Positions 9,145-18,330 of a stretch of DNA of 64,000 bases are shown here, one piece after another. The DNA comes from Muricoccus nepalensis (GTDB taxonomy: Bacteria; Pseudomonadota; Alphaproteobacteria; Acetobacterales; Acetobacteraceae). A program made the position numbers and the translations under genes. Numbering within the stretch: the first letter of the stretch is position 1; each line of letters starts with the position of its first letter. The notes below the pieces were generated by a model. It was not told the origin of the DNA. It did not search any database and saw nothing but the letters and a program-made list of their open reading frames with translations. Location of the stretch: contig NZ_RCZP01000013.1 in the NCBI RefSeq assembly GCF_006438825.1, positions 1 through 64,000 on the forward strand, written 5' to 3'.

Positions 9145-11241
9145 ATGCCAGACCATCCCGAACACCTCCTCCCCCTCCTCGCCCCGCTCGAGAGCCTCCC
9201 CGAGGCCGCCGGAAAGGCGCGCCAGCTCGCCGACGCCGCGGGGCCGCGGGTGCTGGACCTCCTCTTCCACCTCCCCGAGCGCTACGTGGACCGCAAGCGC
9301 GTTACCCGCCTGGCTGATGCGGCCGATGGCGACATCGCGACCGTCCCCCTGCTGGTCGAGGAAGTGAAAAGTCCGCGTCAAGCGGGGCAACCAATCATAG
9401 TACGCGGGATCAGCACCGACGTTCCTTTGGATCTCGTGTACTTCGGTATCAAAGGGGAGTATCTAACAAAGAAGAAACGACTCATTCCGCAGCTTTGCGA
9501 ATTATTTCGTCCTGGACACTCTGTCGTTGTATCCGGCCGTGTGCGGAAGTACGGGTACCGCTGGCAGATGGACGCTCCTGAGTTCGCCAACCCACCACTG
9601 CCGATCCCAGACGTGCAGCCGATCTGGCCGCTGGTGAGAAGTCTTGCTTGGGGCGACGTGCAGAGGGCCATGACGGCCGCCCTCGCTTGCCTGCCTGCCA
9701 CGGGGGAATGGCAGGACCCCACCCATCTCCGCCGCCGCCGTTGGCCGGGCTTCGCAGAGGCCTTGCACGCCCTTCAGGCCCCCTCCGCCCTTCCTGTCCG
9801 CGAGGCGACGGACCGGCTGGCCTATGACGAGCTCCTCGCCGGCCAACTCGCTATCGGCCTCGTCCGCCGCGCCGTGCTGGAACGCCCGGGCCGGTCGCTC
9901 CGAGGCGACGGCGCGCTGCGCGAGGCCGCCCTCGCCGCCTTCGGCCACGAGCCCACCCCCGCCCAGGCCGGCGCCTTGGCCGAGATCGACGCCGACCTCG
10001 CCGCGCCCCGCCGGATGCTCCGCCTGCTCCAGGGCGACGTCGGCAGCGGCAAGACGCTGGTGGCGCTGCTCGCCATGCTCCGCGCGGTGGAGGCGGGCGC
10101 CCAGGCCGCCCTCATGGCGCCGACGGAAATGCTCGCCCGCCAGCACCTCCGCACCTTCCAGCGCCTGGCCGGCGCCGCCGGGGTCGAGTGCGCGCTGCTG
10201 GCCGGCAGCGTGAAGGGCAAGGAGCGCAACCGCGTCCTCCGGCGACTCGCGGACGGTTCGCTCCCCCTCGTGGTGGGCACCCACGCCCTTTTCCAGGAAG
10301 GCGTGCAGTTCCGCGACCTCGCCCTCGTCGTCGTGGACGAGCAGCACCGCTTCGGCGTCGCCCAGCGGCTGATGCTGACGGAGAAGGGCACCGAGACGGA
10401 CGTGCTGGTGATGACCGCGACCCCCATCCCCCGCACCCTCCTCCTCACGCAATGGGGGGAGATGGCGACCTCCCGGCTGGAGGGGCGCCCGGCCGGGCGC
10501 AAGCCCATCGTGACCCGCATCGTCAGCCGCGACCGGCGGGACGAGGTGCTGGCCGCCCTCCGCCGCGCCTTCGCCACGGGCAACCGCGCCTACTGGGTCG
10601 TCCGCGCCATCGAGGAGGGCGAGGCCCACGACAACGCCGCCGCCGAGACCACCTTCGCCCAGCTCAAGGAGGTCTTCGGCGAGACCGTCCGCCTCGCCCA
10701 CGGCGCGCAGAGCCTCGACGTGCGCGAGGCCGCGCTGGGCGACTTCGCGGCCGGCCGGGCGCAGCTCCTCGTGGCCACCACGGTCGTCGAGGTCGGCGTG
10801 GACGTGCCGGAGGCGACCATCATGATCATCGAGCAGGCCGAGCGCTTCGGCCTCTCCGCGCTCCACCAGCTCCGCGGCCGCGTCGGGCGGGGCAGCGCGC
10901 AGTCCTTCTGCCTCCTCCTCCCCTCTTCCGAGCTCATGGAGGGCGAGAAGCGCCGCCTCGCCGTCATCCGCGACACCGAGGACGGCTTCGTCATCGCCGA
11001 CGCGGACCTCGACTTCCGCGGCGGCGGCGACGCGCTCGGCACCCGCCAGGCCGGCCAGATCGGCCGCCGCATCGCCGACCCGCAGCGCCACGGCCCCCTT
11101 GTCCGCGTCGCCCACCAGGACGCGGAGATCCTTCTCCAGAAGGATCCGGACCTCGTGGCGACGCCGCGGGGCCGCGCCGCCCGCGCGCTGCTCGACCTCT
11201 TCGGCCACGACCAGACCCTGAAGCCGCTGGCCGCCGGGTAA
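9145..11241 (+). CDS. recG: ATP-dependent DNA helicase RecG
   Basis: A branched-DNA helicase that remodels stalled forks and Holliday junctions; 698 aa, normal length. The motor has Walker A (GDVGSGKT, about residue 300), motif II written DEQHRFG, motif III (MTATPIPRT) and motif VI (QLRGRVGRG). About residues 72-195, the wedge/OB-fold domain that grips the junction, are encoded by an unusually AT-rich stretch (9360-9730) with ATA, CTA, TTA and AGT codons that are almost absent from the flanks. The frame stays open and the motor is intact, so the gene is probably functional but mosaic. Confidence 0.96.
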   Translation: MPDHPEHLLPLLAPLESLPEAAGKARQLADAAGPRVLDLLFHLPERYVDRKRVTRLADAADGDIATVPLLVEEVKSPRQAGQPIIVRGISTDVPLDLVYFGIKGEYLTKKKRLIPQLCELFRPGHSVVVSGRVRKYGYRWQMDAPEFANPPLPIPDVQPIWPLVRSLAWGDVQRAMTAALACLPATGEWQDPTHLRRRRWPGFAEALHALQAPSALPVREATDRLAYDELLAGQLAIGLVRRAVLERPGRSLRGDGALREAALAAFGHEPTPAQAGALAEIDADLAAPRRMLRLLQGDVGSGKTLVALLAMLRAVEAGAQAALMAPTEMLARQHLRTFQRLAGAAGVECALLAGSVKGKERNRVLRRLADGSLPLVVGTHALFQEGVQFRDLALVVVDEQHRFGVAQRLMLTEKGTETDVLVMTATPIPRTLLLTQWGEMATSRLEGRPAGRKPIVTRIVSRDRRDEVLAALRRAFATGNRAYWVVRAIEEGEAHDNAAAETTFAQLKEVFGETVRLAHGAQSLDVREAALGDFAAGRAQLLVATTVVEVGVDVPEATIMIIEQAERFGLSALHQLRGRVGRGSAQSFCLLLPSSELMEGEKRRLAVIRDTEDGFVIADADLDFRGGGDALGTRQAGQIGRRIADPQRHGPLVRVAHQDAEILLQKDPDLVATPRGRAARALLDLFGHDQTLKPLAAG
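9360..9730 (+). other. low-GC mosaic segment within recG
   Basis: The segment uses codons such as AAA, ATA, GTA, CTA, TTA, ACA and TTT in close succession, while the recG sequence on both sides uses nearly only G/C-ending codons. The change is abrupt on the left, near GAAGTGAAAAGTCCG, and fades near the CAGGACCCC region on the right. It encodes part of the wedge domain in frame. This looks like a homologous replacement by DNA from a lower-GC relative, though domain-specific selection is possible. Confidence 0.65.
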
Positions 11242-11342
11242 AGCTCGGTAACGGCCGCTCACGACCTCTTGCGCGCCCCCTCGCCCCGCCGTAACCCGGC
11301 GCCGCGGGGGCGCCCGGCCCCCCGCCCTCTGGGGGAGCCGAC

Positions 11343-12080
11343 GTGGACGCCGCGCCTATCGAGATCGACCGCCTCACCAAGCGCTTCGGCGCCTTCACCG
11401 CCGTGGACGCCATCTCCTTCACCGTCCGCGCCGGCGAGGTCCTCGGCTTCCTCGGCCCCAACGGCGCCGGCAAGTCCACCACGATGAAGATGCTGGCCGG
11501 CTTCGTGACGCCCACCGCCGGCACCGCCCGCATCATGGGCGAGGACGTGGTGGACCGGCCGGTCGCCGCCAAGCGCCACCTCGGCTTCCTGCCGGAGGGC
11601 GCGCCCACCTATCCCGAGATGACCGTGCAGGGCTTCCTCGCCTTCACCGCCCGCGCCCGCGGCTACCGCGGCACCGAGGCCGCCGACCGCGTCCACGACG
11701 CCATGCGCTCCACCAGCCTGGAGGAGGTCCGCCTCCAGCCCATCGAGACGCTCTCAAAAGGCTTCAAGCGCCGCGTCGGCCTGGCCCAGAGCCTGCTGCA
11801 CGACCCGCCCGTGCTGGTGCTGGACGAGCCGACCGACGGCCTCGACCCCAACCAGAAGCACGAGGTCCGCAACCTCATCGCGCGCATGGCGCCGAGCAAG
11901 GCGATGATCATCTCCACCCATATCCTCGAAGAGGTCGGCGCCGTCTGCACGCGCGCCATCGTCATCGCCCGCGGGCGCGTGGTGGCCGACGCCACCCCCT
12001 ACGAGCTCGCCTCCCGCGGGCGCGACCTCGACGCCGTCTTCCGCGACCTGACGCGGGGCCCGGCCGGGGAGGCCGCGTGA
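11343..12080 (+). CDS. ABC transporter ATP-binding protein (GldA-like)
   Basis: The ATPase of an ABC-2 type exporter, 245 aa. Walker A is GPNGAGKST (residues 38-46), the signature loop is LSKGFKRRVGLAQ, and Walker B is VLVLDEPTDGLDP, followed by the H-loop STHILEEV. The signature starts LSKGF rather than LSGGQ, which is usual in this GldA/NatA-like group. The start is GTG 11343. It heads a four-gene set with a permease, a GldG-like protein and a DUF4340 protein; members overlap or nearly touch, so they are one operon. The cargo is unknown. Confidence 0.93.
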   Translation: MDAAPIEIDRLTKRFGAFTAVDAISFTVRAGEVLGFLGPNGAGKSTTMKMLAGFVTPTAGTARIMGEDVVDRPVAAKRHLGFLPEGAPTYPEMTVQGFLAFTARARGYRGTEAADRVHDAMRSTSLEEVRLQPIETLSKGFKRRVGLAQSLLHDPPVLVLDEPTDGLDPNQKHEVRNLIARMAPSKAMIISTHILEEVGAVCTRAIVIARGRVVADATPYELASRGRDLDAVFRDLTRGPAGEAA

Positions 12081-12811
12081 TGGGCGGCACCCTCACCGTC
12101 GCGCGGCGGGAGCTCGGCTCCTACTTCGCCACCCCCGTCGCCTACGTCTTCATCGTCATTTTCCTCGTCATGTCGGGGGCGCTGACCTTCACCCTCGGCG
12201 GCTTCTTCGCCCGCTCCACGGCCGACCTGCAGCCCTTCTTCTCCTTCGTGCCCTGGCTCTTCCTCTTCCTCGTCCCCGCCATCACCATGCGCCTCTGGGC
12301 CGAGGAGCGACGGCTCGGCACGATCGAGCTGCTGCTGACCCTGCCCATCGCGCAGTGGCAGGCGGTGCTCGGCAAGTTCCTCGCGGCCTGGGCCTTCTGC
12401 GCCATCGCGCTCGCGCTGACCTTCCCGCTCGTCGTCACGGTCAACCTGCTCGGCGATCCCGACAACGGCGTCATCGCGGCGGGCTATCTCGGCTGCCTCA
12501 TGGTCGCCGGCGCCTACCTCGCGATCGGCGCCGCCATCTCGGCGCTGACGAAGAACCAAGTGATCGCCTTCGTGCTCGCCGTCGCCGTCTGCTTCCTCTT
12601 CGCCGCCGCCGGCTCGCCCGTCGTCACCGAGTTCCTCAGCCGCAACACGCCGGTCCTCGCCGAGGTCGCCCGCGGCCTCTCCGTCACCGACCGCCTCGCC
12701 GGCTTCTCCCGCGGCGTCGTCTCGCTGCGCGACGTGATCTTCTTCGCCAGCTTCATCGGCGTCTGGCTCTTCGCCAACGCCATCGCCGTCGATCTCCGCA
12801 AGGCCGACTGA
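12080..12811 (+). CDS. ABC-2 type transporter permease (GldF-like)
   Basis: A 243-aa membrane protein with six hydrophobic segments typical of ABC-2 permeases. Its opening (TVARRELGSYFATPVAYVF) is the family hallmark, and EERRLGTIELLLTLPI is the conserved cytoplasmic loop after the second helix. ATG 12080 overlaps the ATPase stop by 1 nt and has GGGGAGG 7 nt upstream; GTG 12077 is an alternative. It is the membrane partner of the preceding ATPase. Confidence 0.92.
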   Translation: MGGTLTVARRELGSYFATPVAYVFIVIFLVMSGALTFTLGGFFARSTADLQPFFSFVPWLFLFLVPAITMRLWAEERRLGTIELLLTLPIAQWQAVLGKFLAAWAFCAIALALTFPLVVTVNLLGDPDNGVIAAGYLGCLMVAGAYLAIGAAISALTKNQVIAFVLAVAVCFLFAAAGSPVVTEFLSRNTPVLAEVARGLSVTDRLAGFSRGVVSLRDVIFFASFIGVWLFANAIAVDLRKAD

Positions 12812-12813
12812 CC

Positions 12814-14730
12814 GTGAGCGACACCACCCCGCCCAAGCCGCGCGCCCGCGGCGCCTGGATCTCCCTCGGCGCGCTCCTCGCGGCCGTCGCCCTGGCCGTC
12901 GGCGTCAACCTCCTCGCCGACCGCTTCCTCGCGCGCGCCCGCATCGACCTGACGGAACAGCGCCTCTACACCCTCTCGGACGGCACGCGCTCGGTCGTCG
13001 GCAACCTCCGCGACCCCGTCACGCTCCGCCTCTTCTACTCCCGCCGCCTCGGCGCGGCCGCGCCCCTCTTCGGCGCCTACGCCGACCGCGTGCGGGAGAT
13101 GCTGCGGGAATACGCCCTTCTCTCGAACGGCAAGATCCGCCTCGAGGTCCTCGACCCCGAGCCCTTCTCCGAGACCGAGGACCGCGCCCTCGCCCTCGGC
13201 CTGCAGGGCGTGCCGCTCGATAACGCGGGGGAGCAGGTCTATTTCGGCGTTGCGGGCACGAACCTCCTCGACGACGAGCGCAGCATCGCCTTCCTCCAGC
13301 CCGACCGCGAGCGCTTCCTCGAGTACGACATCACGCGCCTCGTTTACGAGCTGTCGAACCCCGCGCGCCCGGTGCTCGGCGTCCTGTCCTCCCTGCCGCT
13401 GAACGGCGACCCCCGCGTGATGATGCGCGCGCCGGGCGGCGGGCAGCCCTTCCAGATCATCACGCAGCTCCGCCAGTTCTTCACCGTGAAGGACATCGCC
13501 GCCGATACCCAGGCCATCCCGGCCGACGTCCAGGTGCTGATGGTCGCCCACGCCCAGGACCTGCCGGAGGCGGCGCTCTACGCCATCGACCAGTTCGTGC
13601 TCCGCGGCGGGCGGCTGCTCGCCCTGACCGACCCGCACAGCGAGAGCCAGGCCGTCCGCCCGGCGGCCGGCGCGCGGCCGAACACCGCCTCCAGCCTCGA
13701 CCGCCTTTTCGCGGCCTGGGGGATCGAGGCGCCCTCGGACAAGGTCGTGGTCGACCAGCGCGGCGCCTGGCGCGTGCGGGCCGGTCAGAGCGACCGCGCG
13801 GGCGCCGTGGACTACCTCGCCTGGTTCAGCGCCCAGGGCGACAGCCTCAGCCGGGCCGACGTCGCGACCGGCGAGCTCTCCCAGGTCACCTTCGCCAGCG
13901 CCGGCGTGGTCCGGAAGCGGGAGGGCACGGCGATCGAGCTCACGCCCCTCGTCACCTCCTCCGCCCAGTCCGCCCTCGTCGACGTCGCCCGCGTGCGCGA
14001 GCCCGACCCGACCCGCCTGTTGACGGAGTTCCGCCCCGACGGCGGCCGCCACGTCCTCCTCGCGCGCCTGCGCGGCACCCTCGCCACCGCCTTCCCCGAG
14101 GGGCCGCCCGCCCTGCCCGAGGGCACCGCGCGCGCCGCCGACCTCCCGGCGCACCGCGCCATCTCGGAGGGGCCCGTGAACCTCGTCGTCGCCAACGACG
14201 CGGACATCCTGGAGGACCGCTTCTGGGTCCGCACGCAGGACTTCTTCGGCCAGCAGGTCGCGACGCCCACGAGCGACAACGGTTCCCTCGTCACCAACCT
14301 CGTGGACACGCTGGCGGGCGGCGACAACCTCATCTCGCTTCGCTCGCGCGGCGAGAGCCTGCGCCCCTTCACCCGGGTGGACGCCATGCGGGCGGAGGCC
14401 GACGCCCGCTACCGCCAGACCGAGCGCGGCCTGACCGAGCGCCTGCAGGCCACGGAGCGGCGCCTGCGCGAGCTGCGCCAGGGCCCGGGCGGCGGCGCCC
14501 AGACCGTCATCACCCCCGAGCAGCGCGCCGAGATCGACGCCGCCCGCGCCGAGATCGTCCGCACCCGCCAGGAGCTGCGGGGCGTGCAGCGGGGCCTCCG
14601 CCAGGGCATCGAGAACCTCGAAACCTGGCTGCGGGTGATCAATATCGCCCTCGTCCCGGCCCTGATCACGGTCTTCGCCATCGGCCTCGCGGTGCTCCGC
14701 GGCCGGCGGCGCGCGGCGGCGCGGGGCTAG
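12814..14730 (+). CDS. GldG-family ABC transporter auxiliary protein
   Basis: A 638-aa protein with one N-terminal membrane helix (about residues 16-35), a large extracytoplasmic part of the GldG/IFT52-like type (RIDLTEQRLYTLSDGTR, then LRLFYSRRL and a VLDPEPFSE region), a Gln/Arg-rich coiled coil near residues 525-600 and a second membrane helix near the C-terminus. GTG 12814 starts 2 nt after the permease stop. In Bacteroidetes the related GldF/GldG proteins go with gliding; in proteobacteria the homologous set is an exporter of unknown cargo. Confidence 0.88.
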   Translation: MSDTTPPKPRARGAWISLGALLAAVALAVGVNLLADRFLARARIDLTEQRLYTLSDGTRSVVGNLRDPVTLRLFYSRRLGAAAPLFGAYADRVREMLREYALLSNGKIRLEVLDPEPFSETEDRALALGLQGVPLDNAGEQVYFGVAGTNLLDDERSIAFLQPDRERFLEYDITRLVYELSNPARPVLGVLSSLPLNGDPRVMMRAPGGGQPFQIITQLRQFFTVKDIAADTQAIPADVQVLMVAHAQDLPEAALYAIDQFVLRGGRLLALTDPHSESQAVRPAAGARPNTASSLDRLFAAWGIEAPSDKVVVDQRGAWRVRAGQSDRAGAVDYLAWFSAQGDSLSRADVATGELSQVTFASAGVVRKREGTAIELTPLVTSSAQSALVDVARVREPDPTRLLTEFRPDGGRHVLLARLRGTLATAFPEGPPALPEGTARAADLPAHRAISEGPVNLVVANDADILEDRFWVRTQDFFGQQVATPTSDNGSLVTNLVDTLAGGDNLISLRSRGESLRPFTRVDAMRAEADARYRQTERGLTERLQATERRLRELRQGPGGGAQTVITPEQRAEIDAARAEIVRTRQELRGVQRGLRQGIENLETWLRVINIALVPALITVFAIGLAVLRGRRRAAARG

Positions 14731-14735
14731 GCGCC

Positions 14736-15749
14736 ATGCCGCTCAACCGACGCCACCTCGCCCTCCTCGGCGGCGCGGCCGGCGCCGCCGTCGCGGCCGC
14801 CCTCCTCCTCCCCGGCGACGAGGCCGCGCCCTCGCCGTCGGACGCGCCCCTCGCCTTCCCGGCCCTCGCCGCCCGGCTCCCCGCCGCGCGCCGCCTCGAG
14901 GTCCGCCAGGGCGCGGCGTCGCTGACGCTCGAGCGCGGCGCGGGCGAGGCCTGGCTCATCGCCCAGAAGGGCGGCTATCCCGCCCGCGGCGAGCGCGTCC
15001 GCGAACTGCTCGTCGCGCTCACGGAGCTTCGCCTCGCTGAGCGCCGCACCGCCGATCCGGAGGCCCTCTCCCGCCTTGGCCTCGACGAGCCCGGCCCGAA
15101 CTCGACCGCGCTCCTCCTCCGCGTGCTGGACGGCGCGGGCGCGCCGCTCGCGGAGCTGGTCGTCGGCCGCCGCCGCACGCGCACCCAGGCCGCGGCCCCC
15201 GGCAGCGCGGCCGAGAGCGCCTATGTCCGCCGCCCCGGCGAGAGCCAGTCCTACCTCGCCGAGGGCCGCCTTCCCGTCGACGCCGATCCCCGGCTCTGGC
15301 TCGACCGCGAGGTCGCCAACCTGCCGGAGGAACGCGTCCGCGCGGTGGTCGGGCGGCGCGACGGCCAGGCCGTGGAGCTCCGCCGCGGCGAGGGCCCGGA
15401 CGGCCGCCTCGCGCTCGTCTCCCCGGCCGGCGCGCCGCCGATCGACGAGGTCTCCCTCGACGAGGTCGGCCGCGCGATGGAGGGCCTGACCCTGCTCGAC
15501 GTCCGCCCGGAGGCCGAGGCGCCCGGCGAGCCCGCCGGCGAGGGCCGCTTCACCCTGACCGACAACCTCGCGATTACCGCCCGGCTTCGGCAGGCGGACG
15601 GCGAGGTCTGGCTGACTCTCGCGGCCGCCGGGGACGACGAGGCGGCGCGGCTGAACGCCCGCTGGCGCGGCTGGGCCTACCAGGTCGGCGCCTGGAAGCT
15701 GCCCGCCTTCGCTCCGAGCCTTGAGACCCTCCGGAAGCGCGAGGGTTGA
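14736..15749 (+). CDS. DUF4340 domain-containing protein
   Basis: A 337-aa protein with an N-terminal membrane anchor (LALLGGAAGAAVAAALLL) and repeated beta-rich DUF4340 units; VRELLVALTELRLAERRT is the recognisable core. DUF4340 proteins regularly follow GldG-like genes and are thought to be extracytoplasmic parts of the same ABC system. The gap from the preceding gene is 5 nt. Its stop is overlapped by the TTG start of the NUDIX gene. Function not established. Confidence 0.85.
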   Translation: MPLNRRHLALLGGAAGAAVAAALLLPGDEAAPSPSDAPLAFPALAARLPAARRLEVRQGAASLTLERGAGEAWLIAQKGGYPARGERVRELLVALTELRLAERRTADPEALSRLGLDEPGPNSTALLLRVLDGAGAPLAELVVGRRRTRTQAAAPGSAAESAYVRRPGESQSYLAEGRLPVDADPRLWLDREVANLPEERVRAVVGRRDGQAVELRRGEGPDGRLALVSPAGAPPIDEVSLDEVGRAMEGLTLLDVRPEAEAPGEPAGEGRFTLTDNLAITARLRQADGEVWLTLAAAGDDEAARLNARWRGWAYQVGAWKLPAFAPSLETLRKREG

Positions 15750-16183
15750 GCGCGCGGGAATACCCCGACCGGCCCTGGGTCGGCATCGGCTGCCTCGCCT
15801 TCCGGGGGGAGGAGGTGCTGCTCGTTCGCCGGAGCCGGCCGCCCCGGGCGGGGGAATGGTCGGTGCCCGGCGGCGCCCAGCACCTCGGCGAGACCGCCGA
15901 GGCGGCCGCCCGCCGCGAGCTGCGGGAGGAGGCGGGGATCGAGGTCGGCCCGCTCGAGCTCGTCGCCTGCGTGGACGTCCTGCACCGGGACGAGGCCGGC
16001 GCGGTCCGCTTCCACTACACCATCGTCGACTACGCCGGTCGCTGGCTCTCGGGCGAGCCGCGCGCCGGCGACGACGCGAGCGAGGCCCGCTTCTTCGCGC
16101 CCGCCGAACTGCCCGGCCTCGGCCTCTGGGAGGAGGCCGTCCGGGTCATCGCGAGCGCGAGGCGGCGCCTGGGCGGGGCCTAG
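15746..16183 (+). CDS. NUDIX hydrolase
   Basis: A 145-aa hydrolase of nucleoside-diphosphate-linked substrates. The Nudix box is complete: G-AQHLG-E-TAEAAA-RRELREEAG, with the metal-binding RExxEE at about residues 53-58. The closing segment resembles ADP-ribose or NADH pyrophosphatases, but the substrate cannot be read from sequence. The start is TTG 15746, overlapping the upstream stop (TTGAG); no better start keeps the N-terminal strand. It is probably cotranscribed with the exporter genes. Confidence 0.88.
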   Translation: MSAREYPDRPWVGIGCLAFRGEEVLLVRRSRPPRAGEWSVPGGAQHLGETAEAAARRELREEAGIEVGPLELVACVDVLHRDEAGAVRFHYTIVDYAGRWLSGEPRAGDDASEARFFAPAELPGLGLWEEAVRVIASARRRLGGA

Positions 16184-16192
16184 ACCCGCGCC

Positions 16193-17143
16193 TCAGTACC
16201 AGATGCGCTGGTTCTGCATCCCCGCGTAGAGCGGCGCCACGAACTCGCCGTAGCCGTTGTAGATCCGCGTCGGCACCCGCTCGTTCGAGCCGAGCAGCCG
16301 CTCGCTCGCCTGGCTCCAGCGGGGATGGGCCACCTCCGGGTTCACGTTCGCCCAGAAGCCGTACTCGCTGGCCTGCAGCTTCTCCCAGTAGCCTACGGGC
16401 TGCTCGGCCTGGAAGGTGACCCGCACGATCGACTTCGGCGCCTTGAACCCGTACTTCCAGGGGAACAGCGCCCGGATCGGCGCGCCGTTCTGCGGCGGCA
16501 GCGGCTTGCCGTACATGCCCGTCGCGATGAAGGCGAGCTCGTTGCGCGCCTCGGCGACCGAGCAGCCATCGCTGTAGGGCCAGGGGTACCAGGCCTGGCG
16601 CAGGCCCGGCATGGTGTCGCGCTGGGTCGCCGTCTCGAAGACCACGAACTTCGCCTCGGGCCGCGGCGCCGCCAGCCGCACGAGCTCGGACATCGGGAAG
16701 CCCGTCCAGGGCACCGTCATCGCCCAGGCCTCGACGCAGCGGTGGCGCAGCACGCGCTCCTCCTGCCGCACCTGCTTCAGCAGGTCCTCGAGGCCGAGCT
16801 CCCGCGGCCGCTCCACCAGCCCATCGAACTTCACGGACCAGGGGCTGACCTTCAGCCGCGCGGCGGCGGAGGCCACGCTCTTGGAGGTGCCGAACTCGTA
16901 ATAGTTGTTGTAGCTCGCCACGTCCGCCTCGGGCGTGATCTCGCGGCCCGGCTGGTAGCGCGGGTTGCGCATCGCCGGTGCCACGGCCTGGGCGAGGGCC
17001 GGGGAGGCCAGCCCGGGCAGCGCCAGCGCCGCCGCCCCCGCCGCGATCCCGGCGCCGAGCGCGCCCCGTCGCCCCATCACCACCGCCTCGGGGGTGGCGG
17101 CGCTTTCCGGCAGTTCCCAGCCGCGGCGGATGCGGATCAGCAT
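16193..17143 (-). CDS. msrP: protein-methionine-sulfoxide reductase catalytic subunit MsrP
   Basis: A periplasmic molybdoenzyme that repairs methionine sulfoxide in envelope proteins; 316 aa. The N-terminus reads MLIRIRRGWELPESAATPE and then a twin-arginine signal (GRRGALGAG with a hydrophobic stretch ending SPALAQ), as is usual for MsrP. The molybdenum-ligating Cys lies in LRHRCVEAWAM at about residue 145, and the fold ends in the family's conserved GYGEFVAPLY region. Its haem-binding membrane partner MsrQ is not adjacent, so it is either encoded elsewhere or missing. Convergent with the NUDIX gene. Confidence 0.95.
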   Translation of the reverse strand: MLIRIRRGWELPESAATPEAVVMGRRGALGAGIAAGAAALALPGLASPALAQAVAPAMRNPRYQPGREITPEADVASYNNYYEFGTSKSVASAAARLKVSPWSVKFDGLVERPRELGLEDLLKQVRQEERVLRHRCVEAWAMTVPWTGFPMSELVRLAAPRPEAKFVVFETATQRDTMPGLRQAWYPWPYSDGCSVAEARNELAFIATGMYGKPLPPQNGAPIRALFPWKYGFKAPKSIVRVTFQAEQPVGYWEKLQASEYGFWANVNPEVAHPRWSQASERLLGSNERVPTRIYNGYGEFVAPLYAGMQNQRIWY

Positions 17144-17261
17144 GGTCGTCTCCGTTCGGTTGCCCGGAACACGGGGGGCGATGAACCCAGGTGTCCATGA
17201 ACTCGGGTCTTGGGGGCGCTGTTCAAGGCCGGTCCGCCCGGCGTGAACGTCGCGAAGCGTT

Positions 17262-18248
17262 TCAGCCGCCCAGCCGCAGGCCCGCGCGCCGGACGATGTC
17301 CCGGAACTTCGCCAGCTCCGCCACCAGGAAGGCGCGCGTCTCCTCGGGCGTGCTCGGGGGCGCGGGGTCCACCCCGGCCGCGGCCAGCTTGTCGCGCACC
17401 GCCGGCTCCGCCAGCGCCCCGCCCGCCGCCGCGCTCAGCGCCGCGAGAACCGGCGCGGGCAGGCCGCGCGGGCCGAGCAGCACGTTCCAAGTGGTGACCT
17501 CGAAGCCGGGCGCGACGGTCTCGGCGAGGGTGGGGATCTCCGGGAAGAGCGGGTGCCGCTCGCGCGAGGTCACCGCCAGCCCGCGCGAGAGCCGGTCCCG
17601 CAGGTGCGGCGCGGTGGAGGCGAGCACCTCGAAGGAATAGGCCACCTCCCCCTTCGCCAGCGCCTCCATGACCGCCGAGCCGCCGCGATAGGGCACGTGC
17701 TCCGCCTCCAGCCCGCCGACCGAGATCTTCAGGTACTCCCCCGTCAGGTGCCCCACCCCGCCGACGCCCGAGGTCGCCCAGGAGAGCGCCCCCGGCCGCG
17801 CCCGGATCCCCGCCACAAGCTCGGCCACCGTGCGGAAGGGCGAGGCCTGCGGCACCACCACGACCAGCGGCCCGCCGCCGAGCATCGCGATCGGCGTGAA
17901 GTCGGCCACGGGGTCGTAGGGCGTCTGCGAGGGCAGCGCGGCGGGATTGGTGCCGTGGGAGGAGGCGGAGCCGAGGAGGATCGTCGCCCCGTCCGCCGGC
18001 CGCTGGCGCACCCACTCGCTGCCGATGGCGCCCCCGGCCCCGGCCCGGTTCTCCACGATCACCCGCCCGGCCGGGCCAAGGCGCGGCCCCATCCGGTCCG
18101 CGACCACCCGCCCCGCAATGTCCGTGGAGCCGCCGGCGAGGAAGGGCACGACGAGGGTGACCGGACGGTCCGGCGCCCATCCCCCCTGCGCCGCGGCCGG
18201 CAGCGCGGGCGCGAGAAGACCGGCGGCGAGCAGCGCGCGGCGTTGCAT
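17262..18248 (-). CDS. Bug-family (TctC-like) tripartite tricarboxylate transporter substrate-binding protein
   Basis: A periplasmic solute-binding protein of 328 aa. It has a signal peptide (RRALLAAGLLAPALPAAAQ) followed by the Bug family pattern: WAPDRPVTLVVPFLAGGSTD, NRAGAGGAIG, then PYDPVADFTPIAML and a carboxy-terminal KFRDIVRRAGLR. The start ATG 18248 has GGAGG 7 nt upstream; an ATG six bases earlier lies too close to it. No TctA/TctB membrane genes are near, so it is an orphan receptor, as many Bug proteins are. The ligand is probably a small carboxylate, not determinable here. Confidence 0.92.
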   Translation of the reverse strand: MQRRALLAAGLLAPALPAAAQGGWAPDRPVTLVVPFLAGGSTDIAGRVVADRMGPRLGPAGRVIVENRAGAGGAIGSEWVRQRPADGATILLGSASSHGTNPAALPSQTPYDPVADFTPIAMLGGGPLVVVVPQASPFRTVAELVAGIRARPGALSWATSGVGGVGHLTGEYLKISVGGLEAEHVPYRGGSAVMEALAKGEVAYSFEVLASTAPHLRDRLSRGLAVTSRERHPLFPEIPTLAETVAPGFEVTTWNVLLGPRGLPAPVLAALSAAAGGALAEPAVRDKLAAAGVDPAPPSTPEETRAFLVAELAKFRDIVRRAGLRLGG

Positions 18249-18330
18249 GGGCATCCTCCTCCGCGGCGACTCCGTCCGGCGCCGCTTTCCCCGACCTTGC
18301 CAGGGCGCGGCACGGCGTGGAACCGCCGCC

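Noticed and set aside
12514-14154. 546-aa minus-strand frame
   Set aside because: Antisense shadow of the GldG-like gene.
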